From Raphanus sativus (lineage: Eukaryota; Streptophyta; Magnoliopsida; Brassicales; Brassicaceae): a DNA stretch of 64,000 bases. The notes under the pieces are model-generated. The model was given only the letters and a program-made list of their open reading frames with translations, was not told the origin of the DNA and made no database searches. Shown piece after piece: positions 1 through 10,507 of the stretch. Numbering within the stretch: the stretch's first letter is position 1; every line of letters begins with the position of its first letter. The position numbers and the translations under genes are program-made. Where the stretch lies: assembly GCF_000801105.2 (NCBI RefSeq), contig NC_079516.1, positions 2,604,001-2,668,000 of the forward strand, read 5' to 3'.

Positions 1-2148
1 GAACATACATCTAACAACAAAGTGATGTAAATACAAAATAATTAACTGAAAATTATCAATTATATAAATTTATTTATCTTTTATTTAAAGTTAGTCATCA
101 CAAAAAGCTATTAAATTTTTCATAATATTTAAAAAATTTTAAATTTAGCATTTTTGTCATTCTTATAAACAATGAAATATATATTATGTCAGTGGTGTTA
201 ACCTTCTGAGGACGTGTTTCCACATAGGTGGTCTGAGCATATATGACAAGATCAACCAAGTGGTCTTAGCATATCGATCTCAATATTATAAGAATAAGAT
301 GTATATCCATTTCATCTAACATAATTGGCATATCTATATAAGGCCTTGAATCTTTTTCGAGGCATCATACTTTCGTAGCTTAAGTAAGTGTTAGTATTAA
401 ATATCACACGGAGAAGTTCAGAGAACAATTGGAAACAGCTCGCATGTCCCTTTCGAACCCTTAATTATTATTATTGTTTTGCTAATGCACCCCCTCTTTA
501 ATTTTCATCCAAAAGAAGGAATCATAATCTTAATATTTTACTTGCGCATCACAGATAAAATATGCATTATGATCAAAGAATAAGATGCATGTCAATTGAT
601 TTCATCTAACTATATTTAAGCCTTCAATTTTTTCCGACGCAATCTTAACTTAATTAGGAGTTGAAATGATCCGAAGTCCAATGGAGAAAATAACAGAGGA
701 GATGCATGCACCAACGACGTCAACATCTACCCTCGCTCTCTCTGTTGCAATAATACAGCTATCTTTTAATTTTCTCCATTGGAATTTTTTTTTTTATAAA
801 TTCTATCTGATCCGGTTGATCTCGAAACGAACACACTTAATGCTATGTAATAGACTACCCAGATAATGTATCATACTGCATGACTCGATTTTGGAATCTT
901 AATCTCAATCTTATATATCTCAGATTTTATATTCTGCTTTTGTTGAGAGCATGTGTATTTAAACTTATGGAAAGAATGATGCAGAAATACATTTACGTGG
1001 AATATGTTAAAAAGGGTTTGTATAAGTAAAGGAAGGCTATCTAATTAGTATAGAGTTTGTGTGTTGTGTATTAAATATTTAAATGACACAACATAAATAC
1101 TTATGCGAGAAATCAAACAAAAGAAGAAAATCAAATGAAAAAGTAAAGGCTTCTTAAAATTTTATAAGGAAACAATCAATTAAAGCCACTGATTAACAAG
1201 TTATGTTGCTTCATGAAGATCTTTTTGTTTGTTGTAAAACCAACGCATCATCAAACTTAAAACTGGAGTGTTTCTCTAAATAAAATGTTTTTAGCAGAAT
1301 ATCACGTTATCTAAAGTAATGATCATTTTATAATATTTTAGACGTTACTTAATTTAATAGAATATAAATAAATAAAAAATCTGAGAATATATATTTTAAA
1401 CTGCATAATTATGAACATCATTTCGTGCTTTTACGTGATTTTATCAACGGTTATTTTGTTAATTAAACTATTTTATTAATTTTATAGCTTTAAATTAATA
1501 TGAATTCATTACGTGATTTCAAATTTATTTCACATGATTTCATATTTGGTTGAGTGATAAGTGTATATTATGCAAATCAGAGTCATTTAAAAAAAATCAG
1601 AGCCATTTGTTGTAAGAAAAAAACTGAGTCCTTTTTAGAGAAAGAACTTCTATCATAGAAGTATCATATTCTTACGTCTTGTAACAAATGTTCTAGTTAC
1701 AGAAGCTATTCACAGCAAAAGGGGATATAAGAATGCGATGAGAGAGTATAATTAAACTTTACATTTGCTTGGGGTAGAATTTCTTAACGAAGCAAACGAT
1801 TATATAGCTTTCTATTGAAATGGATAATTCGTGATACATTTATAAAGTTAGGAATCTTATGACTTATTACGCTCATACATGGATCCAATATAACAAATCA
1901 AGTTAAAAACATATATATCTATATATATATATATATTTATATATATATACACGTAAGAAGATGTCAAATTTATTTCATAAATAGAAAAAGATATCAGTTA
2001 GACAAAACACTGGGATAACTAAGCAAAATAACCTCATGATCAAAACTATATTCAAAATCCAGAACATAATCAACCTTAAGATCAACCAATATCAATAAAA
2101 TAAAGTGTTAAAAACCTAAGATCATACAATGAATAAATTATTACAATC
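1..2148. other. Gene-poor AT-rich DNA
   Basis: No gene can be supported here. The stretch is AT-rich. Around 110-200 it resembles bases about 10980-11090 (a shared stretch reading tttttgtcattcttataa), so the left edge belongs to the same ancestral duplication described for 1830-3345 and 14290-15180. An imperfect internal repeat containing 'tttcatctaac' and a following TATA-like stretch appears at about 310-360 and 600-650. A short open frame at 666-866 has no recognisable domain and was not accepted. Confidence 0.6.
1911..1952. repeat. TA-rich microsatellite
   Basis: An interrupted (TA)n run seen directly in the sequence. It lies just inside the left copy of the duplicated segment and is absent at the matching position of the right copy (near 14390), where only a short 'tatatac' remains. 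Confidence 0.8.
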
Positions 2149-2164
2149 TATTTTATCTTATTCC

Positions 2165-3117
2165 TTTTTTTTTTTTTTTGTCATCGACTTTTACAGACTC
2201 AAACAGACTCTGTAAACCAAAACGGTAGCTCTGCATCCATGTGCACAACAAAGGTCGTTTGTTTCCTAGCACTGCGTGCTAAGCCATCGGCCTTTAAATT
2301 TTGTGTGCGGGGTACATGAATGATCTCCAAGCTGTGGAACGATTCTTTCAAGGTCTTGATATCTTCTAACATATTAGCAAACGCAGGCCAATCATCTGGT
2401 TTAGACACCATCTTCACCAGTTGCAAACAATCTGTTGCAAACGTGACCCGAAACTGACGCATATTTCTCATGCATTCCATTGCCCAAATTAAAGCTTCTA
2501 TCTCAGCGTGAAGAGGAGAAAGAGAAGCTCTTATATTCCGTGCTCCCATTAGTCCTGTAAACCCTTCGAGTGTACTATACCATCCATGCCCTGAGAAAAC
2601 TTCCTTGTCCTTCCAAGATGCATCCACAAAACACCACCGGCCAGGAATCATCGGAAGATTTTGTTGTTGTGGATTTGGTGTTGGCACTTGTACTACTTGG
2701 GCTTCCGCCCATAGCCGTGATTCTGTCACCGCTAACTGAAGGGTCTCCTGCGGGTCTATGTCCAAGTTGCTAAAGACCTTATTATTTCTTCCTTTCCAGA
2801 TATACCATAATATCCAAACAAAGTGATGATCTTCCAATTCAGGTCGTATCCTCCAAAACAAGTAATCCATATTTGTGAACAAAGATTCTGTCGGGAAAAT
2901 TGTTGAGTTAGATGGTATCTGGGATAGAGCCCAGACCTGACGCGCCGGAGGACATTCAAAAAACACATGATTAATTGATTCCTCCGTAGCTCCACATCTA
3001 TCGCAGTACAAATCCCCTGATAGCCCTCTCGCATTTAAGTTTTTTCTGACAGATATACATCCTGAAACCAATTGCCATAGAAAATGTTTCATCAAAGATT
3101 ATTCCCTTAATTAATCT
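2165..3117 (-). mobile_element. 5'-truncated LINE insertion with target-site duplication
   Basis: A non-LTR retrotransposon remnant in minus orientation. Its poly(A) tail reads as a poly(T) run at 2165-2179. It is flanked by a 16-bp direct repeat, tattttatcttattcc, at 2149-2164 and 3118-3133, as expected for target-primed reverse transcription. Only the last ~0.95 kb of the element is present. A second small repeat, attcccttaattaa, at the 5' junction (about 3100-3113 and 3129-3142) suggests a microhomology-assisted join. The matching position in the right segment copy (about 14975) lacks the insertion. Confidence 0.85.
2199..3095 (-). pseudogene. LINE reverse-transcriptase polyprotein, C-terminal remnant (zf-RVT and RNase H)
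   Basis: A 298-residue frame is open. It begins inside the zf-RVT zinc-binding region (Cys-x2-Cys, CDRC, then a His and Cys in HVFFECPPARQVWA). It ends with an RNase H-like domain: FVDASWK carries the first acidic residue, HAEIEALIWAMECM the glutamate, and TDCLQLV the third acidic residue. Endonuclease and RT core are missing, so this is a 5'-truncated copy, not a gene. The initial Met is fortuitous. It belongs to the same broad LINE clade as the element at 3.3-9.4 kb but is clearly a different subfamily. Confidence 0.85.
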
Positions 3118-3512
3118 TATTTTATCTTATTCCCTTAATTAAGATTATTAACTGCTTGTAACACGGTACCTAAATTAGGATCAAACATAATCAACATTGA
3201 TTGATTTTCTTAAGATCACTAGGATCTAAAGCAGTTCTTAAAATACGTCTGAGGTAAAGAAAGTTAATGAAAAAAGAAAAGATAATGACTTTTACCAAAA
3301 AAAAAAAGATAATGACCAGTTCGTGATGCGTTGTAGATTTTTTCTTTTTTTTTTTTGCACAAATTGATACTTTATATATACCAGAAGGACCTTACAATCA
3401 AACCAAAGCAAAGAGCAACAAGCTCCACCGGCCAACAAAAACGAATAGGCCTTTAGACTAACAACGACATCAACTCCCGACAAAGGAGGATCAAAAAATT
3501 CTAAAGTTCCAA

Positions 3513-6500
3513 CTAAACAACAGATGAGTTTCTTTCACTCGAGTAAAGGTGATCCAGCCATCTTGGATGCCCAATAGCAACATAAGACTGATACAGACCT
3601 AAGGATCTCACACTCTGCGCTATGAAAGACGCACATCTGACTGAAGCCGGCAAACCAATCCGTAGCTCCCATGCCTCAAAGGCCTGCAACTCTCGTTTCA
3701 ATTCCTGTGCTTCAAATTGCAGTACAGGCCACAACCCAGGTTTTTTGATTGCCTCAACGAAGTCACCAAAGGTTGAGAGGAAGATAACCTTTGATTTCTT
3801 TAGGCTTTTCATACTTTCTAAAACCCACATCCATACTTGCAACTTTGCTTCCCCCACTGACTTGATATTCGAAAAAGCTCTCCTACTGTGCATCAGTACT
3901 TTTCCGCTTTCTTCTCTCACAATCCAAGCCACTCCCATCTCTTGAGAATGCTTACTCCAGTCCATATCGAATTCACACAAGACCCAACCTGCTGGAATCG
4001 ATTGCTTTGGACAATTCAAGTCTCTTGTTGCGACCTCTGTTTCTGCTCTCTCCATTCCACTCTGTACCTGTTGGGCCAAAAACCAAGCTTCTGTTTCGTC
4101 TATGGCTTTTTTGATGATCTCTTCTGCCTCAAAAGATTTACCTTCAAAGATAAAGGTATTTCTACTCTTCCACAGGTACCATAAGATCCAAGGCCAACAT
4201 CTAGTGATTTCAATCTCCAGCTTTGCATTCTTACTCATTTTGAGTAGATAATTCATGTTTTGATACAACGAGCCTTGACTGAAACCGCCCCTTGGAGATG
4301 GGATGTTGGATAGAGCCCAACATTTCCTTGCCAAATGACAAGAGAATAGCACATGGTTGACCGACTCACCTTCACATCCACATAACTGACATCTGTCATC
4401 ACATTTCATACCCCGATCAATCAAAAGATCCGCAACCGGCAATGCTTGAGAGAGAGCTTTCCAAACGAACAACCTAATCTTTGGGGCCGTACTGACTTTC
4501 CAAATCTGTGTCTTGAGAGGGTTGATCGAAGGCAGTGCTTCAGCTCTTTGTCGAGTCTCTTTACTCTTCTCTTGATATGCCAGCCAGTACCCAGACTTGA
4601 CAGAGTAAGCCCCTGATTTGTTGAATTTCCACACCCAGAAATCTTCCTTTGATGTTACCGGTTGGTTCTTAAGCAGGAGTTGAATGTCTGAAGGAACAAA
4701 CACCTCTTCTAAAGCTTCCACATTCCATCTTCTATTCTGGAAGTCGATCAAGTCCCTGGCTCTCAAATTGACATCAAAAGTACAATTTTTGATCCAAGGA
4801 GCTCGCATTCCATACCCATCCGCCTCATCTTCAAACCATTTGTCAGTCCACACACAGATAGAATTTCCATCACCAACTCTTTTTTGTAATCCCTTCATGA
4901 GAAGATCTCTTCCAAACAGCAAGCTTCTCCATGCGAAGGACGGCCTTTCCCCCATTTTGGCTTCTAGGAAATCAGAGTTTGGATAGTACCCACTCTTGAG
5001 AAACTGTGCCAGTAGGCAAGAAGGTGATGTCAATATCTTCCATGCCTGTTTAGCCAACAAAGCCTGGTTAAAAACTTCCAGCTCCCTAAAGCCCATTCCT
5101 CCGCTTTCCTTTGGTAGACACAATTTGTCCCAAGCTATCCAATGTATTTTTTGTCTGTGCGCATCTGATCCCCACCAAAATTTGGCCATGACACTAGAGA
5201 TGTTAGCACAAATTGATTTGGGGAGTTTAAAAACAGACATTGGATACACAGGTAGGGCTGAGGCTGTCGTCTTTAGCAAAATTTCTTTGCCGCCTTGAGA
5301 TAGTTTTTTTAGGTACCAAGCATTCAACCTTCCATTCACTCTTTCCTTTAAGTAACTTAGCAATTCCACCTTAGAGCCGCTGAAGCACTCTGGTAACCCC
5401 AGATACTTGCTTGAACCTCCCTCATTTAAGATACCAAGCACTCCTTGTATGGCCAGTTTTGGAGCAGGGTGAATCTGCGAACCAAAGGAGATCGCTGATT
5501 TCTGCAGGTTTATCGTTTGCCCTGTTGCTCTTCCATAAACCTGAAGTACTGAATGCAGAGTCTGAGCTTGGGATACTGTCGCCTTGCAGATAAACAGACT
5601 GTCATCGGCGAACAACAGATGATGGATCGATGGTCCCGAGTCAGTAAACCTTAACCCCTGGAGCAAACTCAGTCTTTCTGCCCTGTTCATCAAGTGTGTT
5701 AAACCCTCCGTACACAACACAAAGAGAAATGGCGAGAGTGGGTCTCCTTGTCGTAGTCCACGCTGCGGTTTAATCATTCCAAAAGGCTGATCATTGATTA
5801 AAACCGCGAAGGATACTGAAGTGATACAAGCCATGATCAAGTTTACCCAAGTATGATCAAACCCGAGAGCTTCCATCAGACTTCTGAGATAACTCCATTC
5901 CACCTTGTCATAAGCCTTTGACATGTCCGTTTTGACCACCATATTTTCCTTCATGATGGTCGGGTGTACCCTCAGTGCATGAACCGCTTCGTGTGCAATC
6001 GCTATGTTATCTGTAATTAATCTCTCTGCCACGAAAGCGGATTGATTAACCGAGATAAGATCCGGAAGCATAGGCTGTAGACGCCCCACCATAACCTTCG
6101 ATATGATCTTATATAGAACCGAACAAAGACTTATCGGTCTAAGATCTGCCATTGATTCCGGTTCATGTATCTTTGGAAGGAGGCAGAGATATGTGAAATT
6201 CCAATCTTTCGGCATACACCCCCTCTCAAAGAATCTTTTCACCTCCAACGTTACTTTAGAGCCAATTTCTCCCCAGTATTGTTGGAAGAAGAGTCCCGAC
6301 ATGCCATCAGGGCCAGGTGCACTTGAGGCTTTGATACTGAATACAGCACTTCTAATTTCTTCATCTGAGACTTCTCTCCTCAGCTGCTGATTCATTTCTT
6401 CCGTAACTCTTGGCGTCATTTCCTGGAACAGAGTCTGATAGCTTGGTGGATTAGAAGATTTAAAAAGTACACTGAAGTAGTCCACCGCGACTTGAGCCTT

Positions 6501-7661
6501 TGCTGCTTCTGACCACTGTTCCTCCCCATTAGCGTTTTTAATTTTAATCAATCTTCGCCTAACTCTGTTCCCCTTCACAGACTCATGGAAAAAATTAGAA
6601 TTTCTATCACCAAACTTCAGCCATTTTTCCATGCTTCTCTGCTGCCAAAAGAGTTCCTCTTCTTTGTACGCTCTGCATAATTCCTTCTTCATCACTCTTA
6701 TCGCATGGCAGCAAGAATAATTCCGAGATTGGAACCATTCTAACCTGTCTTCAAGCAACTGAATTTTATTTCTGGCATTGAAGTTCCTCTCCTTTTTCCA
6801 AGCGCTCAGAGTTCCCCTACAATCTCTCAGTCTTTTCGCCACGCTTCGATTTACAGACCTCTCCGCTGACCCCCTCCATGCTTCAATAATCTTCTGTTTA
6901 ACTCCTGGTTGAAACAGAAATTTCTTATCGAAGCGAAATTGGCCACCAGCTCTATCTTGATACGCTTGCAATTTCAGGAGGACCGGTCTATGATCAGAAC
7001 CACGTTTGGCCAGAAACAATTGATTGGATCCAGGGAAGTCTCTTCTCCATGCTTTGTTGCCAAAAGCTCTGTCTAAACAACATTGAATCCACTTCTTCCA
7101 TCTCTGACCAGCCCAAGTGAATCTTATCCCAGATGACTCTAGTTCCTCCATCCCACAGACCGACAACATGTCTCCAAACGGCTGAAATGATGCTTCTGAT
7201 CTCAGAGGACCTCCTGTTTTTTCCCCATTGTTGAGAATCTCGTTAAAATCCCCAATCAAGCACCATTTTTCTTTTCTACAGACTCCAATCCTACTTAATC
7301 TTTCCCATACAATCTCTTTGCCCACCGAGGATGGCTCCCCATATATACATGACAGAAAGAAACTAATTTCACCATATTGAACTTGCATATCAATCAAGTT
7401 CTTATCCGCATATTTAAAATCCAGCTTGATGCCGCTTTTCCAAAATACTGCCAAGCCTCCACTCAAGCCTACATGATCCACCGTGAAGACCCCATCATAA
7501 CCCAACCAAAGCTTTAAATCAACCAAAATATCTCTACACTTCTTTGTCTCCGTCAAGAACATGATCTCCGGAAAATATTTTTGACGTACTTCCCGGAGCC
7601 GTTGAATTGTCAGGTCTTGAATACGCCCCAATCCCTGACAATTCCAACTGAATATGCTCAT
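3513..7661 (-). CDS. LINE ORF2: endonuclease, reverse transcriptase, zf-RVT, RNase H-like
   Basis: A 1382-residue open frame with the expected domain order. An apurinic-type endonuclease occupies residues ~1-230, with SWNCQG at the start, ET at ~38, GDFNE at ~137 and GSDHRPVL at ~221. The reverse transcriptase covers ~430-760, with APGPDG, GLRQGDPLSPFLF and the catalytic LLFADDSLF near 684. zf-RVT follows near 1080-1170 (CQLCGCEGESVNHVLFSC), then a C-terminal RNase H-like region. The RNase H region is poorly conserved: FDMDWS and GEAKLQVW fit the first two acidic positions, but the usual 'TDC' site reads STFGDF. ORF2 starts on the base after the ORF1 stop codon. It would act in a cytoplasmic RNP and then at nuclear target DNA. 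Confidence 0.95.
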   Translation of the reverse strand: MSIFSWNCQGLGRIQDLTIQRLREVRQKYFPEIMFLTETKKCRDILVDLKLWLGYDGVFTVDHVGLSGGLAVFWKSGIKLDFKYADKNLIDMQVQYGEISFFLSCIYGEPSSVGKEIVWERLSRIGVCRKEKWCLIGDFNEILNNGEKTGGPLRSEASFQPFGDMLSVCGMEELESSGIRFTWAGQRWKKWIQCCLDRAFGNKAWRRDFPGSNQLFLAKRGSDHRPVLLKLQAYQDRAGGQFRFDKKFLFQPGVKQKIIEAWRGSAERSVNRSVAKRLRDCRGTLSAWKKERNFNARNKIQLLEDRLEWFQSRNYSCCHAIRVMKKELCRAYKEEELFWQQRSMEKWLKFGDRNSNFFHESVKGNRVRRRLIKIKNANGEEQWSEAAKAQVAVDYFSVLFKSSNPPSYQTLFQEMTPRVTEEMNQQLRREVSDEEIRSAVFSIKASSAPGPDGMSGLFFQQYWGEIGSKVTLEVKRFFERGCMPKDWNFTYLCLLPKIHEPESMADLRPISLCSVLYKIISKVMVGRLQPMLPDLISVNQSAFVAERLITDNIAIAHEAVHALRVHPTIMKENMVVKTDMSKAYDKVEWSYLRSLMEALGFDHTWVNLIMACITSVSFAVLINDQPFGMIKPQRGLRQGDPLSPFLFVLCTEGLTHLMNRAERLSLLQGLRFTDSGPSIHHLLFADDSLFICKATVSQAQTLHSVLQVYGRATGQTINLQKSAISFGSQIHPAPKLAIQGVLGILNEGGSSKYLGLPECFSGSKVELLSYLKERVNGRLNAWYLKKLSQGGKEILLKTTASALPVYPMSVFKLPKSICANISSVMAKFWWGSDAHRQKIHWIAWDKLCLPKESGGMGFRELEVFNQALLAKQAWKILTSPSCLLAQFLKSGYYPNSDFLEAKMGERPSFAWRSLLFGRDLLMKGLQKRVGDGNSICVWTDKWFEDEADGYGMRAPWIKNCTFDVNLRARDLIDFQNRRWNVEALEEVFVPSDIQLLLKNQPVTSKEDFWVWKFNKSGAYSVKSGYWLAYQEKSKETRQRAEALPSINPLKTQIWKVSTAPKIRLFVWKALSQALPVADLLIDRGMKCDDRCQLCGCEGESVNHVLFSCHLARKCWALSNIPSPRGGFSQGSLYQNMNYLLKMSKNAKLEIEITRCWPWILWYLWKSRNTFIFEGKSFEAEEIIKKAIDETEAWFLAQQVQSGMERAETEVATRDLNCPKQSIPAGWVLCEFDMDWSKHSQEMGVAWIVREESGKVLMHSRRAFSNIKSVGEAKLQVWMWVLESMKSLKKSKVIFLSTFGDFVEAIKKPGLWPVLQFEAQELKRELQAFEAWELRIGLPASVRCASFIAQSVRSLGLYQSYVAIGHPRWLDHLYSSERNSSVV

Positions 7662-9161
7662 CTAAAGGCTGGGCGATCCCTCCCTTGGGATCACCTTTAG
7701 GGTTTTAGACTTCTCCGAAACTAGAAGATCCCCAACTTCAGTTTCTACCTTCCTCTTTTTACTTCCTGCCACTCTTTTCCCTGCAGCTTTATCCCATAGA
7801 GTTCCTGCCTCGTTATCTTCCAGCATCAAAGGCCTCGGCTTCCTTTTTGACTTTGGAGGTCGCCTGCGCTGATACGGTTTCTTCTTGGTCCCGGTTGAAG
7901 CACAAGGTTCCGAGAAACCAGTGCTAAATACCGTCGAACCCTGAGAAGAACCCATATTAATCTGGCCACAATTCTCATCAGCACTTTCAGCCATAATGAC
8001 ATTGTTATCATTCCACTTCCCAGCTATGCCAGCCTTTATTGCAGACGCCATTATTTTTTCCTGTGGAACTCTATCCTCTTTCTGCCTCTCCATCTCCTTG
8101 TAACTGAAGACAATCCCTTTTCCTCTATTAAAATCTCGAGACACTATGGGAGGTGCCTCTAGTCTTAACACAGTGCGTTGGAGCATAGGATCTTTCTCTA
8201 CAGCTGCAACCGAGCTCCTTACCCGCTCTTCTCTGACAGCTCTGTCTTCATCAGTCGTCAATGTTAGGTACTGTCTCATCTCATCTAATACCTCTTTGAC
8301 GATTTTTGGTCTTCCCGTAACCACATTGATTCTTACTTGCTCTTCTGAGAGAACCCCAAACAACGGATCTCCTTCTTCAAGAACTGGTTTTTTCAGTGCT
8401 AACTCCTTTGAGATCTTCTGTCTCCTCGCTAAAGCTTCATCTTTTCTTTTCTTCACTACAAGGGGACATATACTTTGTTCATGGTTCAGCCTGAAGCAAG
8501 TGAAACATCTCTTCTGGATTCTTTCATAGTTGTAATGGATGGTCACCGCTTTTGCTCCCTTGAGATTGACCACCCTCGACGTCTTCAGCGGGTTAGCCAC
8601 ATTAAACCGCACCTGGACTCTTTCATACGGTTGGGTTTGAGGTTTTGTAGGGTCGAAAATGAATTCCTTCACTTCCCCTACCAAATCTCCCAACGCCATG
8701 ATAGCTTCCTTGGTATAGTAGTTCACCGGAATGTTGCTTATGCGAACCCAGAGCAGAATGTACTGTAAGTAATCATCCGGTGGCTCTTCAACCCATCTCT
8801 CTATCGCCAAAGCCCATTCGTTACAGGTATGTACTCCTTTCTCCAATACATCTAGCAAGTCGTGCTCGTGATCAAAGAAGAACTGGAATCTCTCCCTCGA
8901 AAGCGCGACCCCTCTACATTTGCCTTCCTTTTGCCATTTTCTTGGCATTCTCCAGATAAGGTTGGACATATTCTGACATTCTGGGTTTAGCATTCTACCC
9001 ACCAAACTGAGCTTGTTTTTCTCGTTCGAGCAAAATCCCGGCAGATCCGGCATTTCAAAAGGTATTTCTTCTTCTTCCAGCGAGAGAGCCATCAAAGCTC
9101 TATCCATGGCCGCCGACATGACAGCAGACGACAATCGATCTTCAGACTTGATGAAATCCAA
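7662..9161 (-). CDS. LINE ORF1: DUF4283 / zinc-knuckle RNA-binding protein
   Basis: A 499-residue open frame immediately upstream of ORF2. The N-terminal half has the plant-LINE DUF4283 pattern: LVGRMLNPECQNMSNL, then RFQFFFDHEHDLLDVLEKG, then LWVRISNIPVNYY. A CCHC zinc knuckle follows at residues ~219-232 (CFTCFRLNHEQSIC, spacing C-x2-C-x4-H-x4-C). The C-terminal third is basic and low complexity (KKKPYQRRRPPKSKRKPR) with nuclear-localisation character. The family packages element RNA. The gene ends TAG directly followed by the ATG of ORF2, so downstream translation would need reinitiation or a similar mechanism. Confidence 0.92.
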   Translation of the reverse strand: MDFIKSEDRLSSAVMSAAMDRALMALSLEEEEIPFEMPDLPGFCSNEKNKLSLVGRMLNPECQNMSNLIWRMPRKWQKEGKCRGVALSRERFQFFFDHEHDLLDVLEKGVHTCNEWALAIERWVEEPPDDYLQYILLWVRISNIPVNYYTKEAIMALGDLVGEVKEFIFDPTKPQTQPYERVQVRFNVANPLKTSRVVNLKGAKAVTIHYNYERIQKRCFTCFRLNHEQSICPLVVKKRKDEALARRQKISKELALKKPVLEEGDPLFGVLSEEQVRINVVTGRPKIVKEVLDEMRQYLTLTTDEDRAVREERVRSSVAAVEKDPMLQRTVLRLEAPPIVSRDFNRGKGIVFSYKEMERQKEDRVPQEKIMASAIKAGIAGKWNDNNVIMAESADENCGQINMGSSQGSTVFSTGFSEPCASTGTKKKPYQRRRPPKSKRKPRPLMLEDNEAGTLWDKAAGKRVAGSKKRKVETEVGDLLVSEKSKTLKVIPREGSPSL

Positions 9162-9423
9162 GTGTTTTTCACCGATCAGATTACCAAAGAAATCTCTGGA
9201 TTAAAGGTCAAGATTACGAACCCTAGATCTTATCTTCTTCTTTGCTCAAAAGTATAGAAAAGGTACGCGAAAGTGGTTGAGATGTTGAAATGAAACGTGT
9301 TTTTTTTGCTTTTCCTGGGACCCACACTCAACTTGCTTGCTTCTACTTGAGAGAAAATCTTATGCCCATTCTAGGGACGCCTGTTTTACTCTGAAAATTA
9401 GGGTTCTGTTTGTAGATTTTTCT

Positions 9424-9592
9424 TTTCTGGAAAAGTTTTCTTAATAAACATTATAGTTTGACCCAAAATTCTAAAACACTACGTGTCAGGTAGATATGGA
9501 GAGAGAAGACATGAATACAGATGTGTCCACCAAAATCACTAGTCTTTGAAGTTTGGTTCGCTGGTTTCCATTTTGGGAAGAATGTTTTGATT
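9424..9592. other. Remnant of duplicated segment between two retroposons
   Basis: Short non-coding stretch separating the LINE from the next retroposon. Its first bases continue the ancestral segment interrupted by the LINE. No gene is seen. Confidence 0.5.
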
Positions 9593-9611
9593 TGTCAGTC
9601 CAAAGTAACTT

Positions 9612-10488
9612 TTTTTTTCATCTAGTAATATTTTATTAAGGAAACTTGGCCCAACCGGACCAAGCCCAACCCGAGAACACAAGACCCCGAGGGCCCGATT
9701 ACAACATTGGCCCGACATAAAGAGCACATTAAAATGGGCCTGAAGCCCATAACCGAAACTCACGCAGCAAAAGAAAGCCACGCGTCCAAGACTAACCCAA
9801 GCCCGCCCACGTGTTGCTATCCACCGATTGCTCAGAACACGTGTCAGCTAACATGTCTTCGTGATCCGACGGTCGAGGTTCTCTCCGGAAAAGACGAAAC
9901 GATCTGATTTCGCCGGAGCTCCGTCGACAAACCACCGTCCCCATCGATGCCAATCCATTTTCCCCCGAAGAACATCATCAAGTCTGTCTTGAGATTTCAT
10001 CCGGGTCATGCTACCTCCGCTTGCGACAATAAACCACGCCTTACTCTTGTTCCTTCTTCGCCGTAGCTCCAACGCCGGAGAGCTTCACCGAACACCATGT
10101 CGAGATCTCCTCCGCCGAGTAAAAAACGAGCCGGATACCGGAACACAGAGCACCGAAACCAAGTTACCACGACGATGATCTTCCTCGACCATCATCATAC
10201 CCCAAATCGTTCCCGAAAGTCGGCGAGGTTGGCTGAGGAAGCCTCTACTTCCCGAAGTCAAAAGCCGGCGACTACCGCCTGAAGAAGACGTCACAGCCCC
10301 AGATTCAAGTATTGATGTCGGAAAAAGGCTCGATTATAGAGCCGCCGATAAAACAAAGCTAGAAGAAAAACTAGACAGGGGTGGTAACCGGCGGCGAAAG
10401 TCCACCGGCCACCGGAATGCAACCACGCTTGATCCGCTTTTTAGTGAGAGGAGAGAGCTTTTCTAGTGAGAGAACTCTCTTTTTATTA
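9612..10488 (-). mobile_element. Non-autonomous retroposon (~0.88 kb) with 19-bp target-site duplication
   Basis: The direct repeat tgtcagtccaaagtaactt occurs at 9593-9611 and 10489-10507 and brackets this insertion. A poly(T) run at 9610-9618 marks the 3' tail of a minus-strand transcript. The interior is unusually GC-rich for the area and starts (on the minus strand) with a CT-rich leader containing ctctctcctctcact, reminiscent of plant LINE 5' UTRs. No RT or endonuclease is present. Two short minus-strand frames (10294-10085 and 10072-9848) are Arg/Ser/Gly-rich with no recognised domain. It could be an internally deleted LINE derivative or a retroposed non-coding RNA. Confidence 0.8.
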
Positions 10489-10507
10489 TGTCAGTCCAAA
10501 GTAACTT

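Larger units (their letters stand above)
1830..3345. repeat. Left copy of a duplicated non-coding segment
   Basis: Bases about 1830-2150 and 3118-3345 align with about 14300-14545 and 14975-15150. Shared landmarks are 'agaaaaagatatcagttaga', 'aacataatcaaccttaagat' and 'cttaattaagattattaact'. The two halves are separated here by a 0.95-kb LINE fragment and in the other copy by a different 0.4-kb retroposon. The full-length LINE at 3.3-9.4 kb then interrupts the right end. The segment continues at 9425, where 'ttaataaacatta' parallels 'ttaataataaaca' in the right copy. The duplication therefore predates all three insertions. Confidence 0.75.
3345..9409 (-). mobile_element. Full-length LINE (L1-type) with open ORF1 and ORF2
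   Basis: The element is about 6.1 kb and runs on the minus strand. The tail is a poly(T) run at 3345-3356. The flanks carry a near-perfect duplication: ttgtagattttttctttt starting at 3331 and ttgtagatttttcttttc starting at 9410. They differ by one T. Beyond the right repeat, the sequence resumes the ancestral segment seen at 15150-15180, so the empty site can be inferred. Two long ORFs (9161-7662 and 7661-3513) are uninterrupted. Intact ORFs plus matching target duplications indicate a recent insertion that may still be transposition-competent. Confidence 0.9.

Noticed and set aside
666..866. 66-codon plus-strand frame in the left intergenic region
   Set aside because: Low-complexity, no domain, no splice partner and no conservation with the duplicated region at 11 kb.
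1911..1952. TA-rich run considered as a transposon terminus or promoter
   Set aside because: Simple microsatellite without flanking structure.
9496..9517. Short inverted match between 'gagagaagacatgaatacag' here and 15207-15226
   Set aside because: Only about 13 bases match exactly and the flanks do not, so chance is likely.
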